The position numbers and the translations under genes were made by a program. A stretch of DNA of 64,000 nucleotides. Source: Treponema sp. Lineage in GTDB: Bacteria; Spirochaetota; Spirochaetia; Treponematales; Treponemataceae. The stretch is from NCBI GenBank assembly GCA_017935745.1, contig JAGBGX010000018.1, forward strand, positions 1-64,000, given 5' to 3'. Below the pieces are notes generated by a model. That model saw nothing but the letters and a program-made list of their open reading frames with translations. It made no database searches and was not told the origin of the DNA. Numbering within the stretch: position 1 is the first letter of the stretch; every line of letters begins with the position of its first letter. Shown here in pieces: positions 23,401 to 32,090 of the stretch.

Positions 23401-24841
23401 GATTGTAAGCATTGCCTTTTCAAACATATACTGGGATGTCTCCAAGGCCGCCCCGCTGTTCAATTCTCAGTTTTTTTCAGTCTATTCCGGCATTGTTGAA
23501 GGAAATGTGGAGCTTTCAGGAGTTATCACCGACCCGAATATAAACGGACGGCTGCTTGTTTCTTCTGTTGACTTCAATATGCCGCAGTTTGTTCCCGATC
23601 ATTTTCTTGCTGATGAAGTTCCTGTTGAGCTTTCTCAGGAAGAAATTTCCATCCCCGAAACGAATTTCAGGATCAAGGACGGAATCCTTGCTGTCAATTC
23701 CCTTATAACCCTGGACAGATGGTCGCTCGACAGCCTTGAGCTGAATCTTCAGACGCAGGAAGATGAGGACATTCCCATTGATTCAAAAATTTCCTATTTC
23801 AGAATTCAAGGATATACATCTGTAGATGCTTCTGTTTCTGTGGAAGACGGCGCAGTCACCTTGAACGGCTCCGTGGGGCTGCGGAATTCTGAGCTTTCGC
23901 TTTCCCTGAACAGCACTGATTTTGCCCAGAAGAAAAAAGCGTCATCTCCAGTTGACCTTGACTTTGCAATAAACCTTGACCTGCTTATCGGCAGAAAAGT
24001 GCAGGTTGTGATAAATCCGCTTTTGCGCAGCCTTGTTGCGCCTTCAACGCCGATTTCTGTAGTTGTTGATACGGCAACGGGCCTGTGGAGCATAAAGGGC
24101 GACATTGTGCTTCGCGGCGGAGAAATATCGTACCTGAGCCGAAACTTCTACCTCAAGCAGGGCCGCCTTATCCTTGACGAAACACAGAACCGCTTTGATC
24201 CGAACATCACTGTCCGCGCGGAAACCCGTGAGCATGACTCGAACGGAGAGCCGGTGACAATCAGGCTTACAGCCATTTCGCAGAACGTTTCCAATTTCAA
24301 CGCTGTCCTTTCTTCGACTCCCGCAAAGTCTGAGAATGAAATCATGGAGCTTCTCGGGCAGATTGCGTCCGGCGACACTTCTTCTGCCGCAGGGCTTCTT
24401 GCCGCCGGTGTTGATTACGGCGCGAACGTCACGCTCCTGAGAAAAATCGAAAGTGCATTGCGTGATTTATGGAATTTTGATATATTTTCAGTCAGAACGG
24501 CGATTGTGCAGAATTCGATTATGCAGGGCCTCAATATGAACACAAGATCCGAGAATGATTCGGTAATTGGTAACTTATTTAACAATTCGACTGTTTATAT
24601 TGGAAAGTATTTTGGCAGTGACATTTATGCTGATGCCTTGCTTCACTGGTCCTATGATGAGGCGAAAGCCGGTTCTGGTGAAACGGCAGGCAGCGCACTG
24701 GTTTTTCAGCCGGAAATCGGCTTGGAATTCGAAGCTCCTTTTGCCAATATCCGCTGGAATTTTGCGCCCGATCTCGGAGAATTCCAGCAGTCTTGGACTC
24801 AGGCAACTTCGATAACGCTGTCATGGCGTATATCATTTTAA
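20420..24841 (+). CDS. tamB: TamB homologue, AsmA-like inner-membrane to outer-membrane bridge protein
   Basis: A 1473-residue protein with a single N-terminal membrane segment (residues 8-30, IGIITFLLIAASAVAVM) and a very long beta-rich periplasmic region, as in TamB and other bridge-like lipid-transfer proteins. The last 300 residues hold the most conserved TamB domain: VDTATGLWSIKGDIVLRGG, GRLILDETQNRFDPNITVRA and a terminal beta-strand ending SITLSWRISF. It sits directly upstream of bamA, as TP0325 does beside TP0326 in T. pallidum, where it is proposed to stand in for the TamA-TamB system. Its role is outer-membrane protein insertion and/or phospholipid transport. It is slightly longer than E. 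coli TamB (about 1259). Confidence 0.9.
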   Translation: MNSRVLKASIGIITFLLIAASAVAVMKPVYKKIDSAISSCESKLILSLEERAGLSISYKSVSPSILSKIYIKGIVASDAKTGDEILRIKKIAVSYSLARILQGDFGSALKKLSARDIFVNIDSSFFSSSVFAKAEDTGAKKSRGASGVSLEKIEDTVKQLAFALPFDVQIRNIMFSFTRNRERYVFSLRDCSIKKDAGGEFLYFKAGGYVSASLKLFGYRTAGFSFGIDGYLLRSVSGSFCRIFLDDYSKAEFSVRRLSFLLNYRNPEIIVRTTRKKYPLSAYAAFNVQKKVLHAAAQMDALDPLQLVKAPSLHAVIRFFRGTVFTTDSEFEMDFTAREYQWKSRTSFSLPERFTKDIQTVRCSASGNSTDIVVEQLAADGGIFKGTFEGTFNIPNLQPSGYMNLEHYAFLNGNKISAEMYFEPRKGKGFDFFVPQLYFGEYSCYTAFQGYASLGMSIELSVEASDYSHPEYGVPGRITASGSLQLGKHMYLQASAELENFFVQTGIKTGAFFTERNGTNVLDKVVEISEPYISSVEAYFATDFKDYTYNSPVALFANTRKDKEVLLVSFDGTDTAVQFSRIDLIYGKNSLVASGGFDVKIPERQMTFFSDFTFNSIPYGFSGTYDFGDWLSVSGDYGIDIAVNVRNFTDGSIRFANLPLSIGGFLLNASLDSSFSIPNRHEWNVMIEHFEISEISRVFRLNPVVQLKGEITEKSFVASEVLYTDSTSSLAGEGYVLWNADGPVLESAHASLSLSSPSSGESVSVRGEISNPLKADFSGGHLANDFYFSAQASVLSFPMARFLAGQKSGNTVSAELSASGTLENPYLSIDITGASVLLGGSDATAAAKASFVEKVLAVSDAEIQWKNFTVSSVSSRIDFGTFDGEAKLKASASAAGRHLDAFVSFSLSNLSDFPQGRIPEAYSIEASVDSVESDFISGFSPFSVSLIRSPGRFDIATDENLGAFGEILDDGTLSFFVSEEKPLHFTANGSVQNQIVSIAFSNIYWDVSKAAPLFNSQFFSVYSGIVEGNVELSGVITDPNINGRLLVSSVDFNMPQFVPDHFLADEVPVELSQEEISIPETNFRIKDGILAVNSLITLDRWSLDSLELNLQTQEDEDIPIDSKISYFRIQGYTSVDASVSVEDGAVTLNGSVGLRNSELSLSLNSTDFAQKKKASSPVDLDFAINLDLLIGRKVQVVINPLLRSLVAPSTPISVVVDTATGLWSIKGDIVLRGGEISYLSRNFYLKQGRLILDETQNRFDPNITVRAETREHDSNGEPVTIRLTAISQNVSNFNAVLSSTPAKSENEIMELLGQIASGDTSSAAGLLAAGVDYGANVTLLRKIESALRDLWNFDIFSVRTAIVQNSIMQGLNMNTRSENDSVIGNLFNNSTVYIGKYFGSDIYADALLHWSYDEAKAGSGETAGSALVFQPEIGLEFEAPFANIRWNFAPDLGEFQQSWTQATSITLSWRISF

Positions 24842-24843
24842 AA

Positions 24844-24979
24844 AAGGAGCTTTAAAATCAGCCGCTAAATGGCGCGGCTTATTTTAACTACAGTTTGCGT
24901 TGCAGACTGTATTATCAAACTGTGCGCTTATGCGCACGAATGCACCATCTGCGGTGATGCATCTTAAGGAATGTAGTGT
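24844..24979 (+). promoter_or_regulatory. Multi-hairpin leader element, copy B (before bamA)
   Basis: AAGGAG (24844-24849) begins three bases after the tamB stop. H1 (24854-24885) pairs AAAAT-C-AGCCGC with GCGGCT-T-ATTTT. H2 (24890-24910) is a nine-pair stem ACAGTTTGC/GCAGACTGT with a GTT triloop. ATTATCAA follows, then H3 (24922-24937, GTGCGC-TTAT-GCGCAC) and an imperfect H4 (24940-24962). AAGGA at 24966-24970 serves bamA. The order of parts matches copies A and C although most stem bases differ. Confidence 0.7.
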
Positions 24980-27451
24980 ATGCGTAGCATCCGCGCTTTT
25001 ATTGCGCTTTTATTTTTCGGGCTGTTTTCTGCTGTTTCCGCTTTTCCTCAGGCGGATTCCGACAGCTGGTTTTACGGCAAGCCGATAAAGCATATTGTCT
25101 TTGACAATCTAAAGAACGTAAAGTCCGGCGATCTGGAAGGCGTTACCAGCAGCTTTACAGGCAAGCCTTTTTCTGACGAGCTTGTCAGCAGCCTGTATGA
25201 CCGTGTGTTTTCACTTGATTACTTTGATGATGTTGAGATAAAGGCCGCAAAAAACAGCGACAACGGCAAGACAGTGAATCTGATTCTGTATGTTGTGGAG
25301 CGTCCCATTGTCACTAAGCTGAGCTTTGACGGAAACAGATATATCCATGACGCTGACTTAAAGTCAAAAGTGTCGCTCAAGGAAAAGGATATTTTTATTG
25401 AAAGCAAGCTTCTTGAAGATGAGCGTGCTGTCAGAAACTATTATATAGAAAAAGGCTATACAAAAGTCTCTGTAAAGGCTTCCTCTGAGGAAACTGAAAG
25501 CGGTGTGCGTGTTTCATTTAAAATCCGGGAGGGCCGGCAGACCGTTGTAAAGGAGATTCGGTTTTCAGGCAACAGCCTTATTTCTTCAAAGACGCTGAAA
25601 GGAAAAATCTCCCTTAAGGAAGCAGGGCTGTTCCGCAAAGGCTCGTTTCAGGAGTCATCGCTCACTGCCGATTCCCGGGCGATTGTTGCGTATTACCAGA
25701 ACCGCGGATATGTGGACGCAAAAGTGCTGAATGTGGAGCAGGAGCCGACATACAACGAAGAAAAGAACCGTGAGGAAATAATCCTCACCTTTGAAATTCA
25801 GGAAGGAAGCCAGTACACATTCGGCGGCATCACGTTTGAAGGAAACCATGTCTTTACCACGGAAGAGCTGGAAAAGCTTGTTACGCTTAAGGAAGGCTCC
25901 GTCTATAACGAGACGAAATTCCAGGAGACAAGGATGAACGTCCAGAACCTGTACTATGAAAACGGCTACACGTCAAACAGGTTTTCGGCAGAAATTCAGA
26001 AAGACTCTGATGCCCGTATCGTTTCATACATTTACAGGATTCAGGAAAATCCCCGCAGCCATATTGAAAACATCATCATAAAGGGAAATGAAAAGACAAA
26101 GGAGTTTGTTATCCGGCGTGAAATTCCTGTTGAAGAGGGCGACATTTTTTCAAACCGCAAGATTTCAAACGGAATGAGAAACCTGTACAATCTCCAGTAC
26201 TTTTCGGCGGTTTCTCCTGAAGTGCTTCAAGGCTCTGAGGAAAATCTTGTTGACATTGTGTTTACTGTGGAAGAGCAGAGCACAACGACTCTCAACTTCG
26301 GCTTTACATTCAGCGGCGTTTCAGATCCGGGAGAAATTCCGATTGCGCTCACTGCACAGCTTCAGGACTCAAACCTGTTCGGCGAAGGAAAGTCGGCTTC
26401 CGTGGGAACGACTCTTTCCACATCGGAGCAGTCTGTTTCCGTAAGCTACGGGCAGAACTGGCTGTTCGGGAACCCGGTGAGCGCGAATGTTTCCCTGAGC
26501 TATGCGCATTCAAACAACTATGCCCTGCGCGACAAATTTCTGCCGGACGGCAGCATCGACAATGATTACTATTATATGCAGTACGAGCAGAATTCGTTTA
26601 GCCTCGGGCTTTCGCTCGGACGCAGGTGGACGCCTAACTTTGCAATCCTGACGCTCAGCGGCGGAGTGACAAGCGGGCTCATCAACAACATGTATGACGA
26701 AAAAATTTTCATTCCGAACGACACATCGATAAGCCAGTACAGCGGCAACTGGGCGCCGCGCAATTCCATCTGGACAGCATTTTCCATGGACGGGCGGAAT
26801 ATTGCCTATGATCCGTCATACGGATGGTTTGCAAGCCAGAGGCTGTCCTGGTACGGACTTATCGGGGAAGGCTTTCTGCCGTTTGCACCCGGCTGGGGAG
26901 AAAGCGAGTTTTATCTTCGGACTGACACAAAGGCTGAAAAATATTTTACGCTGCTGAATCAGCCTGTGACAGATTCATGGGCGCTTAAGCTTATTCTCAT
27001 GGGATATTCAGGGCTTTCGTTCCAGTTTCCGGCGTTTGACTCTACAATCAGAAGAAACAATCAGCTGTACATTGACGGCATGTTCAACGGACGGGGCTGG
27101 ACCATTTATAATACGGACGCAGGCCGCGGAAAGGCGCTGTGGTGCAACTCCGTGGAGCTTCGCCTTCCTGTGCTTCCGGGAATTTTTTCACTTGACATGT
27201 GGGCCGACGCAGTTGCAATCAAGGATGATGCGCAGGACTTTTTTTCCGGCCTGAAGGAAGAAGACTGGTATTTCAGCTTCGGGCCGAGCCTGCGCTTCAC
27301 TATCCAGCAGTTCCCGCTTCGTCTTCTTTTTGCAAACACATTCAAATTCCGGGACGGCTCTCTCGTGTTTACTGACCAGGACGGAGACGGAGATTACAGA
27401 TGGTCACGGAACTGGCATTTTGTGCTTTCCTTCAACATGACAAATAGATAA
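24980..27451 (+). CDS. bamA: Outer-membrane protein assembly factor BamA (Tp92/TP0326 homologue)
   Basis: An 823-residue Omp85 protein that inserts beta-barrel proteins into the outer membrane. After a signal peptide (about residues 1-22, ending AFPQA) come five POTRA repeats up to residue ~430, with typical motifs such as KIREGRQTVVKEIRFSGNS and GSQYTFGGITFEGNHVF. The C-terminal 390 residues are a 16-strand barrel, ending SFNMTNR. The neighbourhood tamB-bamA-ompH-mutS corresponds to that around the T. pallidum surface antigen Tp92. It is the only BamA candidate in the window. Its leader contains the multi-hairpin element. Confidence 0.95.
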   Translation: MRSIRAFIALLFFGLFSAVSAFPQADSDSWFYGKPIKHIVFDNLKNVKSGDLEGVTSSFTGKPFSDELVSSLYDRVFSLDYFDDVEIKAAKNSDNGKTVNLILYVVERPIVTKLSFDGNRYIHDADLKSKVSLKEKDIFIESKLLEDERAVRNYYIEKGYTKVSVKASSEETESGVRVSFKIREGRQTVVKEIRFSGNSLISSKTLKGKISLKEAGLFRKGSFQESSLTADSRAIVAYYQNRGYVDAKVLNVEQEPTYNEEKNREEIILTFEIQEGSQYTFGGITFEGNHVFTTEELEKLVTLKEGSVYNETKFQETRMNVQNLYYENGYTSNRFSAEIQKDSDARIVSYIYRIQENPRSHIENIIIKGNEKTKEFVIRREIPVEEGDIFSNRKISNGMRNLYNLQYFSAVSPEVLQGSEENLVDIVFTVEEQSTTTLNFGFTFSGVSDPGEIPIALTAQLQDSNLFGEGKSASVGTTLSTSEQSVSVSYGQNWLFGNPVSANVSLSYAHSNNYALRDKFLPDGSIDNDYYYMQYEQNSFSLGLSLGRRWTPNFAILTLSGGVTSGLINNMYDEKIFIPNDTSISQYSGNWAPRNSIWTAFSMDGRNIAYDPSYGWFASQRLSWYGLIGEGFLPFAPGWGESEFYLRTDTKAEKYFTLLNQPVTDSWALKLILMGYSGLSFQFPAFDSTIRRNNQLYIDGMFNGRGWTIYNTDAGRGKALWCNSVELRLPVLPGIFSLDMWADAVAIKDDAQDFFSGLKEEDWYFSFGPSLRFTIQQFPLRLLFANTFKFRDGSLVFTDQDGDGDYRWSRNWHFVLSFNMTNR

Positions 27452-27469
27452 TATATGGCTGAGGTTGCT

Positions 27470-28003
27470 ATGAAAAACTGTTTTTTAAAAAAAGCGCGGG
27501 CTGCTGTGCTGCTTGGAATGCTGTTTTCTGCGTCTGCATTCGCCCAGCAGATTACACGGTTTGCTGTTGTTGACACGGCAAAAGTCTATCAGGCGTATTT
27601 CAGAAATTCCGCTCCTGTGCGGAACTATGAAAACAAAAAGGAAGAATTCCGCAAGGAGCTTGACAGGCTTGTGGCGGAAGTTCAGCGGCTCAATGATCAG
27701 AAAATAGAATGCACGAGAAAAAACAATGAGGCTGAGGCGCTGAAAATTCAGGCTCAGATTACAAAGAAAACAGATTTTATCACGGAATACACAAACGCAA
27801 AGAATGCAGAGCTTGAGTCCCTCAAGAAGAATTTGCAGGAAAACAGCAGCTTTTACAAGAGCCTGTATGACACGCTTGCCCGCGTTGCAGAGACAGGCGG
27901 CTACAGCATGATTCTGAGCCTTCAGGAGTCGAATTCCGTTTTATGGTACAGCACTTCTGTTGACATTACGGATCAGGTTATTTCCCAGCTCGGGCTGAAG
28001 TAG
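27470..28003 (+). CDS. skp: OmpH/Skp family periplasmic chaperone
   Basis: A 177-residue protein with a signal peptide (LLGMLFSASAFAQQ, cleavage after AFA) and a long central coiled coil (about residues 45-125, rich in Lys, Glu and Gln). It begins the mature chain with RFAVVDTAKVYQAYF, the usual Skp opening. Skp holds unfolded outer-membrane proteins on the way to BamA. The ATG at 27470 is chosen because GAGG at 27461-27464 precedes it; an in-frame ATG five codons earlier lacks a site. It lies 18 bases after bamA and is clearly its partner. Confidence 0.9.
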   Translation: MKNCFLKKARAAVLLGMLFSASAFAQQITRFAVVDTAKVYQAYFRNSAPVRNYENKKEEFRKELDRLVAEVQRLNDQKIECTRKNNEAEALKIQAQITKKTDFITEYTNAKNAELESLKKNLQENSSFYKSLYDTLARVAETGGYSMILSLQESNSVLWYSTSVDITDQVISQLGLK

Positions 28004-28018
28004 CGGCCGCGGGGAAAT

Positions 28019-30619
28019 ATGTCTGAAGAAACTCCTGTCATTTCCCAGTATCTGAACCTGAAAAAAGAGCATCCTGATGATGTCCTGTTTTTCAGGCTCG
28101 GCGACTTTTATGAAATGTTCAACGAAGATGCGGTTGAAATTTCGAGGCTTCTGAGCCTGACGCTCACCCATAAGGGCGATAATCCCATGTGCGGAATTCC
28201 GTATCACGCTTCAAAAGGATATATCGCGCGGCTTTTAAAGCTCGGAAAAAAAATTGCTGTTGCCGAGCAGATTGGCGACACTTCAAAAAAAGGACTTGCC
28301 GAGCGCAAGGTGGTGGAAGTCATCACTCCCGGGACTGCTGTTGAAAGCGAGTACCTTGAGGGCGGCGCAAACAGCTTTCTTGCGTCCCTGTTTGTGTCAG
28401 GCGGAAACGCAGGATTTGCCTATATTGATGTTACAACGGGAGAATTCCGCGCAACCCATTTCCCGGAAAAAAAGCTCGGCGAGCAGTTCCTGAAGGAAGC
28501 GGGACGGTGCAGTCCCAAGGAATTTATCCTTCCTGAAAGCCTGAGGGAGCGTCATGAAATTCAGGCGGCGCTTGCATCCGTGCCGCAGGCTTCTGTCTCC
28601 TGGTATCCTGACTGGCATTTTGCTGCTGAAAAAAATTACAGCCGGCTCCTGCGTCAGTTTAAGACAGCGAATTTGCATTCGTTTTCCCTTACTGAAGAAA
28701 GCCCGGAAGTTCCCGCGGCAGGATTTCTGCTTGAGTATATAGAAAAAACTGCGAGCGCTCCCTTTCCGCATGTCTCAGGAATTTCAGTGTATGAAGACTC
28801 TCAGTTTGTAGTCATGGACGATTCATCGCGGAGAAACCTTGAAATCATTTCAAATGTGCGTGACGGAAGCAGCCGCTATACGCTGCTGGAAACAGTGAGC
28901 GGCACAAAGACCGCAATGGGCAGCCGGCTCGTGCGCTCATGGCTTTCGTTTCCGCTGACTGATGAGTCCAGGATTGTCTCCCGGCAGAACCATGTGGAGC
29001 TGTTTGTAAAGAACAGGAGCCTGCTCAGGACTGTCCGCGAGCAGCTTTCAGGAATTCTTGACATTGAACGGCTTGCCGGCCGCATTGCAATGGACCGTGC
29101 GCACGCAAAGGATCTGCAGGCTCTGAAGTCAAGCCTTGTGTACTGGCTCAAGGCGCACAATCTTATTGAGCGCTCCGATTTTTCACTGCTTGAAACCGGC
29201 AGCGCGCAGAACATAATCAGCCTGATTGAAAATGCCATTGCCGATGATCCGGCCGCTGTCCTGAATGAAGGCAGGATGATACGGGAAGGCTGGTCGCAGG
29301 AGCTTGACCATTGGAAAAAAGTCCGCACTGACTTCGGCAGCATCCTTGAAGAGTATGCGGAAGAAGAGCGTGCAAAGACGGGAATTCAGAATTTGCGGAT
29401 AAAAAGCAACGGAAACCTCGGGTATTTCATTGAAGTCACAAAGGGAAAGCTCGACAAAGTGCCGTCACATTTTATCATGCGCCGTTCTCTCGTCAATGCC
29501 GAGCGGTACACAACGGAAAAGCTTCAGGAGCTTGAAAATTCGCTGAACGAATCCGGCTCGCGGGTGATTGAGCTTGAGCGCGAGCTTTTTATTGAAGTCA
29601 GGAACGGGCTGAAAAAATATGTTCCGTATCTTCAGCAGCTTTCGCGGGAAATAGCCTATGCCGATGTTACGGGAACGTTTGCCGAAGCCGCTGCTGTGCA
29701 TGGCTGGACGAGGCCTTCCGTTTCGGCTGGAACGGCGGAATTTTTTGTAAAAAACGGCCGCCATCCCGTTGTCGAGCAGCATCTTCCTGCCGGGGAATTT
29801 GTTCCCAACGATCTGTCGCTCTGCCAGAGCGGCTGCGGAGCGGAAAAGACATTTGCCCTCATAACCGGCCCGAACATGGCGGGAAAAAGCACATTCCTCA
29901 GGCAGAACGCGCTTATTGCGCTGCTTGCACAGTCAGGAAGCTTTGTTCCTGCGGACGAGGCGCGGCTGGGAATCATAGACAGGATTTTCTGCCGTGTCGG
30001 AGCCAGCGACAACATTGCAAAGGGAGAGTCAACATTTCTTGTTGAAATGACAGAAACAGCCCGGATTCTGCGGTCTGCCACAGAAAAATCATTTGTTATA
30101 ATGGATGAAGTCGGACGGGGAACAAGCACGGAGGACGGGCTTGCGATTGCATGGGCGGTCAGCGAGCATCTTTTGAATTCAGTCCGCTGCAAGACTTTGT
30201 TTGCAACGCATTATCATGAGCTTACGCGGCTTGAGCATAAGGCGCTTTCATTTCTGTGCATGTCAGTGGCAGAAAACGGAAGCGACATCGTGTTTATGAG
30301 AAAGGTTGCCGAAGGAGCCAGTGGAAACAGCTACGGAATCCATGTGGCGCGCCTCGCAGGAGTCCCGGAGCCTGTTATCCGCCGCGCTGAAGAAGTCCTT
30401 GAAAAAATTCAGGGCGCTGCGGCTGAAAAGCCTGTCATCACGAGCAGCGAGCCGTGCAGCCCGGAAACTTCCAGCATGCCGCAGTCTCTGCCGCTTTCCC
30501 TGTTCAGTGAAGAGGAGCTGGTGCTTAGTGAAATACGCTCCTGTGCAGCCGACAGCATGACACCGCTTGAAGCGCTTCAGGCTCTTTTCAGATGGAAAAA
30601 ATCACTCTCTGAATCATAA
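28019..30619 (+). CDS. mutS: DNA mismatch repair protein MutS
   Basis: An 866-residue mismatch-recognition ATPase. The N-terminal mismatch-binding domain includes FFRLGDFYEMFNEDA, carrying the Phe-x-Glu wedge that stacks on the mispair. Core and clamp domains follow. The ATPase region begins at Walker A GPNMAGKST (about residues 617-625) and continues with FVIMDEVGRGTSTEDGLAIAWA and ATHYHEL. A short C-terminal region ends the protein. It lies 15 bases behind the skp-like gene, an order also known from T. pallidum. No mutL is present nearby. Confidence 0.97.
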   Translation: MSEETPVISQYLNLKKEHPDDVLFFRLGDFYEMFNEDAVEISRLLSLTLTHKGDNPMCGIPYHASKGYIARLLKLGKKIAVAEQIGDTSKKGLAERKVVEVITPGTAVESEYLEGGANSFLASLFVSGGNAGFAYIDVTTGEFRATHFPEKKLGEQFLKEAGRCSPKEFILPESLRERHEIQAALASVPQASVSWYPDWHFAAEKNYSRLLRQFKTANLHSFSLTEESPEVPAAGFLLEYIEKTASAPFPHVSGISVYEDSQFVVMDDSSRRNLEIISNVRDGSSRYTLLETVSGTKTAMGSRLVRSWLSFPLTDESRIVSRQNHVELFVKNRSLLRTVREQLSGILDIERLAGRIAMDRAHAKDLQALKSSLVYWLKAHNLIERSDFSLLETGSAQNIISLIENAIADDPAAVLNEGRMIREGWSQELDHWKKVRTDFGSILEEYAEEERAKTGIQNLRIKSNGNLGYFIEVTKGKLDKVPSHFIMRRSLVNAERYTTEKLQELENSLNESGSRVIELERELFIEVRNGLKKYVPYLQQLSREIAYADVTGTFAEAAAVHGWTRPSVSAGTAEFFVKNGRHPVVEQHLPAGEFVPNDLSLCQSGCGAEKTFALITGPNMAGKSTFLRQNALIALLAQSGSFVPADEARLGIIDRIFCRVGASDNIAKGESTFLVEMTETARILRSATEKSFVIMDEVGRGTSTEDGLAIAWAVSEHLLNSVRCKTLFATHYHELTRLEHKALSFLCMSVAENGSDIVFMRKVAEGASGNSYGIHVARLAGVPEPVIRRAEEVLEKIQGAAAEKPVITSSEPCSPETSSMPQSLPLSLFSEEELVLSEIRSCAADSMTPLEALQALFRWKKSLSES

Positions 30620-30671
30620 ATTTTCATAGTTTTGGCGACGGTTTTGAAAATATCCGGATATATATGCAGTG

Positions 30672-31451
30672 ATGATGAAAACCGGATTTCTGCCTGTGCG
30701 CCTGCTGATGCTTTTTTCCAGAGCTGCAATGATGATGCTCAACTGCTTCTTTGGCCGCGGGCAGTGCTGCGCCTGCGGAACATTCACTGCGCGCGGTGTT
30801 CTCTGCCGCAGCTGCACCGAAGAGAAGCTGTATGGCGCGGCCCGTGAAGCTGCGCGCAGTCCGCGCTGTGATGTCTGCGGGAAAGTGCTCCTGGGCGAAG
30901 AAAAAACATGCATGAGCTGCCGTACTGGCCGAATTCTGCTCAGCACGTACAAGTCTGTTCCTGTTCTTCCCTACAGAATCTGGCTGAAAACGCTTTTGTT
31001 TGAATGGAAGATGAACGGGCAGCGGAGCCTTTCCCCGGTTTTTGCGCGGCTGTGCGACATCGCCATCAGGAGCCATTTTTCAGGCAGCTTTGCCATTGTC
31101 CCGGTTCCGCCCCGGCCGGGAAAAATAAAGCGGCTCGGCTGGGATCAGATTGACGAGCTTTCTGAAATTCTGCGCCGCACATACCGATACCGCGTGCTGA
31201 AGCTTTTAGAGCGCACTACGGGCATTCAGCAGAAAAAGCTCAGCAGAACAGGCCGCCTTGAGTCAAAAGGCAGAGGCTACGCTGTCTCCCGCCTGTGTCT
31301 CCGTCTTTCTGCTGAAGGCGCCTTGCCTTCCCATGTTATTCTCATCGATGATGTCCTTACGACAGGAGTCACCGCGGAAAGCTGCGCACGCCTGCTGAAG
31401 GACGCAGGAGTTTCAAAAGTTGCTGTTTTAACGCTTTTTATAGTGGACTAA
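30672..31451 (+). CDS. comF: ComF family protein, phosphoribosyltransferase-like
   Basis: A protein of about 259 residues with the ComF architecture. An N-terminal double zinc ribbon (CCACGTF...CRSC and CDVCGKV...CMSC) is followed by a type I phosphoribosyltransferase fold whose PRPP loop is HVILIDDVLTTGVTAESC. WDQID and NRTGRLESKGR-like segments agree. ComF is needed for DNA uptake in naturally competent bacteria, but homologues are widespread and their enzymatic activity is undefined. Three adjacent candidate starts (GTG 30669, ATG 30672, ATG 30675) lack a Shine-Dalgarno; a TATATA run lies just upstream. It stands alone between mutS and cheW. Confidence 0.87.
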   Translation: MMKTGFLPVRLLMLFSRAAMMMLNCFFGRGQCCACGTFTARGVLCRSCTEEKLYGAAREAARSPRCDVCGKVLLGEEKTCMSCRTGRILLSTYKSVPVLPYRIWLKTLLFEWKMNGQRSLSPVFARLCDIAIRSHFSGSFAIVPVPPRPGKIKRLGWDQIDELSEILRRTYRYRVLKLLERTTGIQQKKLSRTGRLESKGRGYAVSRLCLRLSAEGALPSHVILIDDVLTTGVTAESCARLLKDAGVSKVAVLTLFIVD

Positions 31452-31558
31452 AAATATTTTATGAATTAGAATAGAGCATATAGGACTGTCTAAAAAAAAG
31501 CGGGTGCGCTTACAGGCAGGCTATCGATATTTGTTCACTGATTTTACGGGAGAATAAA

Positions 31559-32044
31559 ATGGCAGATGAAAATACTTCGTTTCAGCTTGTGACATTCCAG
31601 CTTGGAGACGAACTGTACGGCGTAGACATTATGGATGTAAAGGAAATTGTAAAGATTCAAAGTGTTCGTCCGATTCCAAATGCTCCTTTCTATGTAGAGG
31701 GAATCATCAATCTGCGCGGTGAAGTTATTCCGATAATAAACCTGCACAAGCGTTTCTATCTGAAGAAGATGTCAGGCGACTCGTATGATGCAGAAACCGA
31801 AGGCGGCTTTATCATTCTGGACATTGAAGGCAATAAAATCGGCATTATCATAGACCGGATTGCGCGCGTTGTGCCGGTGGAAAACAGCGAGATAAAGCCC
31901 CCGCCGCAGATGCTGAGCGGAATCGGAACTGAATATATTCATGGTGTCGTAAGGCAGGAAAGCAGCTATCTCATTATCCTTGATACGCGCCGTCTGTTCA
32001 GTGCGAAGGAGCTTCAGAAAATTCTCGAGCCTGAGGCAGTATAA
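31559..32044 (+). CDS. cheW: Chemotaxis scaffold protein CheW
   Basis: A 161-residue CheW domain that couples chemoreceptors to the CheA kinase at the cell pole. The sequence opens FQLVTFQLGDELYGVDIMDVKEIVKIQ and contains GIINLRGEVIPIINLHKRF and GIIIDRIARVVPV, the canonical CheW segments. GGGAG precedes the ATG. It is not with cheA or receptor genes; in treponemes a lone cheW in this position is known. Its gene is followed 46 bases later by a tightly packed gene row with nadK and recN. Confidence 0.95.
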   Translation: MADENTSFQLVTFQLGDELYGVDIMDVKEIVKIQSVRPIPNAPFYVEGIINLRGEVIPIINLHKRFYLKKMSGDSYDAETEGGFIILDIEGNKIGIIIDRIARVVPVENSEIKPPPQMLSGIGTEYIHGVVRQESSYLIILDTRRLFSAKELQKILEPEAV

Positions 32045-32090
32045 GGCTGTTCCTGCATTGGCAGTGCAGAGAGCGCCCAAGGAATAAAGA

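Noticed and set aside
31452-31558. Sigma28-type flagellar promoter before cheW
   Set aside because: A TAAA-like run exists but no GCCGATAA-like -10 box at the required distance.
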